Shown here: positions 62,541-64,000 of the stretch, one piece after another
Numbering within the stretch: position 1 is the stretch's first letter
How the letters are laid out: every line of letters starts with the position of its first letter
NCBI RefSeq assembly: GCF_947501425.1
Contig: NZ_CANMVN010000006.1
Location: 1 to 64,000, forward strand
DNA: 64,000 nucleotides
Direction: 5' to 3'
DNA from: an uncultured Psychroserpens sp.
GTDB lineage: Bacteria > Bacteroidota > Bacteroidia > Flavobacteriales > Flavobacteriaceae
Notes under the pieces: model-generated
Databases searched by the model: none
What the model was told of the DNA's origin: nothing
Seen by the model: the letters and a program-made list of their open reading frames with translations, nothing else
Program-made: the position numbers and the translations under genes

Positions 62541-64000
62541 ATCAAGAAATTCCTAAAAATAGTATCAAAGATATTAGCAATAATTTTGCTATTGTTCATC
62601 ATTTTGGTGTTGATATTATCTATTCCAGCTGTACAAACTAGTTTAGGGAAATACGTGACTAATAGAGTCAATGATGACTTCGGAACAAATATTAATATCG
62701 GTAAGGTAGGTCTTCAATTTAATGGTGATGTTGAACTCAAAGAAATATACATTGAAGATTATAAAAAAGATACACTTATAGCTATTGAAGAGTTGAATAC
62801 CTCAATTCTTAGCTTCAGAAACCTCTCAAACGGAAAACTTAATTTTGGCGATATTGATATTATGGACTTGGTATTCAATATCAAAACCTACGAAGGTGAA
62901 GAAGATACCAATCTGGATATATTTGTCGCTAGATTTGATGAGGACAACCCAAGAAAAGAAAAAAGTGAATTTTTATTATCATCAAGTGACGTATCAATTT
63001 ATGATGGTAAGTTTAATCTAATAGACGAAAATAAAGAAAATCATAACCTTCTAAAATTTCTTGATCTCAACATTAATGCAACTAATTTTGTAATCGCAGG
63101 AAGTGATGTCAGAACTCGAATCAATACCTTAGCCTTTAAGGATAGCAGAGGCGCTCATGTTCAAAACATGATGACAGATTTTGAATATACACTAACTCAT
63201 ATGACTTTTGATAATTTAAGTATTAAAAGTGAGAAGTCTATTTTAAAAGGAAATTTACGCTTTGATTACAATCGTGAAGATTTCAAAGAGTTTGAAGATA
63301 AAGTTCAGGTAACGGCTAATTTTACAGATTCTGAAGTGTATTTAAATGAGCTTAATTCTTTTTATAATGAATTTGGTATTAACCAAAGAGCAAACCTTAA
63401 TGTCAACCTAACAGGTACACTTAATGATCTAAATGCTGAACAACTTCAACTTAATGCCAGCGGTAGAACCAAAATATTTGGTGATCTTAATTTTAAAAAC
63501 CTGTTTAGTAAAGCTAAAGGTGATTTTTCTATGACTGGTCGTTTTGATAACCTATCATCAAATTATTACGATTTGCGTGCCATGTTGCCAAATATTCTAG
63601 GAGAATCTATTCCTTCGGTATTTTCAAAACTTGGAAATTTCACCATCACAGGAACGTCTTTTATTACAGATTCTACCATTGATGCCGATTTAAAGATTAA
63701 TACGCAATTAGGATTGATTGTATCTGATATGAAAATGACTCATGTGGACGATATTGATAATGCTGATTACGTTGGAAATGTAGTTTTTGATGAATTCGAT
63801 CTTGGTGTCTTAATAAACGATCCACTGGTAAAGACCACTTCTTTTGATCTGGATGTTGATGGAAAAGGATTCACCCTAGAAAATCTTAGTAGTCAAGTTT
63901 CTGGTCAAGTATTTCATTTGACTTACAATGATTATGACTATAAGGAAATAGAAGTGTCTGGTAAATTAGGAAATCAGATTTTTAATGGGTTATTAGAATC
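62541..64000 (+). CDS. TamB-like translocation/assembly protein (5' part, cut by the window)
   Basis: The reading frame is open from the in-frame TAG at 62535-62537 to the window end. The first residues would be KKFLKIVSKI, then a membrane helix (LLLFIILVLILSIPAVQTS) and KYVTNRVNDDFGTNINIGKVG, EIYIEDYKKDTLI and SGKLGNQIFNG at the edge. This is the N-terminal region of large Bacteroidota TamB/AsmA-like proteins, inner-membrane anchored, spanning the periplasm with beta-rich repeats, and linked to lipid and outer-membrane protein transport. No ATG, GTG or TTG lies between the in-frame stop and the membrane helix; I set the start at ATC 62541 as the best fit. Its 3' end is outside the window. 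Confidence 0.8.
   Translation, partial: MKKFLKIVSKILAIILLLFIILVLILSIPAVQTSLGKYVTNRVNDDFGTNINIGKVGLQFNGDVELKEIYIEDYKKDTLIAIEELNTSILSFRNLSNGKLNFGDIDIMDLVFNIKTYEGEEDTNLDIFVARFDEDNPRKEKSEFLLSSSDVSIYDGKFNLIDENKENHNLLKFLDLNINATNFVIAGSDVRTRINTLAFKDSRGAHVQNMMTDFEYTLTHMTFDNLSIKSEKSILKGNLRFDYNREDFKEFEDKVQVTANFTDSEVYLNELNSFYNEFGINQRANLNVNLTGTLNDLNAEQLQLNASGRTKIFGDLNFKNLFSKAKGDFSMTGRFDNLSSNYYDLRAMLPNILGESIPSVFSKLGNFTITGTSFITDSTIDADLKINTQLGLIVSDMKMTHVDDIDNADYVGNVVFDEFDLGVLINDPLVKTTSFDLDVDGKGFTLENLSSQVSGQVFHLTYNDYDYKEIEVSGKLGNQIFNGLLE

Noticed and set aside
62489-62671. Minus-strand ORF in the tsaD-TamB gap
   Set aside because: It is antisense to the TamB-like frame and shows no known feature.

Overview
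The window looks like chromosomal DNA of a marine-type member of the Flavobacteriaceae (Bacteroidota). Reasons: AT-rich DNA, many TAnnTTTG-type -7 promoter boxes, a T9SS regulator (PorX), a secreted protein with a T9SS C-terminal sorting domain, a fused lpxC-fabZ gene, and a compact his operon with a His-rich leader peptide. I cannot name the genus.

Layout. (1) 1-3840: an accessory region. An IS3-type element is cut by the window edge, then come two single-gene units, each followed by a long imperfect palindrome, then a tyrosine recombinase with all six catalytic residues. The palindromes obey integron attC logic: the 3' end of each unit is complementary to the first bases of the same unit, around an invariant AAC...GTT. 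I read this as an integron-like cassette array and consider it the most interesting part of the window. (2) 3909-6290: aroB and proline dehydrogenase, divergent. (3) 6302-27399: a 21-kb exopolysaccharide/capsule locus, almost all on the minus strand: Wzc, Wza, CapD-type dehydratase, aminotransferase, deacetylase, ATP-grasp protein, initiating sugar transferase, four GT4 and two GT2 glycosyltransferases, asparagine synthase, Wzy-like polymerase and a MurJ-type flippase; one GNAT/FemAB-like gene with its own promoter sits on the plus strand. (4) 27736-32274: a giant secreted pectate-lyase-like protein with 13 Ig-like repeats and a T9SS tail. (5) 32335-36400: alanine dehydrogenase, then an accessory patch with three paralogous membrane proteins, a small HTH regulator, a 54-bp perfect palindrome and a 47-residue exported peptide overlapping one paralogue.

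(6) 36519-50987: housekeeping genes: tsaE, porX, an HD phosphohydrolase, the lipid A block lpxD-lpxC/fabZ-lpxA followed by efp and a second lpxD-like gene, sucD, fabG, and a VWA membrane protein/SPFH protein/SH3-like protein run. (7) 51025-58300: a complete histidine operon hisGDCBHAF(IE), preceded by a leader peptide with five histidines and an intrinsic terminator, i.e. classical attenuation. (8) 58396-64000: an S41-like protease, a LytTR regulator with a membrane N-terminus, a TruA-family pseudouridine synthase, tsaD, and the first part of a TamB-like gene that lacks an ordinary start codon and runs off the window.

The polysaccharide locus should make and export a surface polymer by a Wzx/Wzy/Wzc/Wza-type route. 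PorX and the T9SS-tailed lyase-like protein point to type IX secretion in the same organism. tsaE and tsaD belong to the same tRNA t6A pathway although 25 kb apart.
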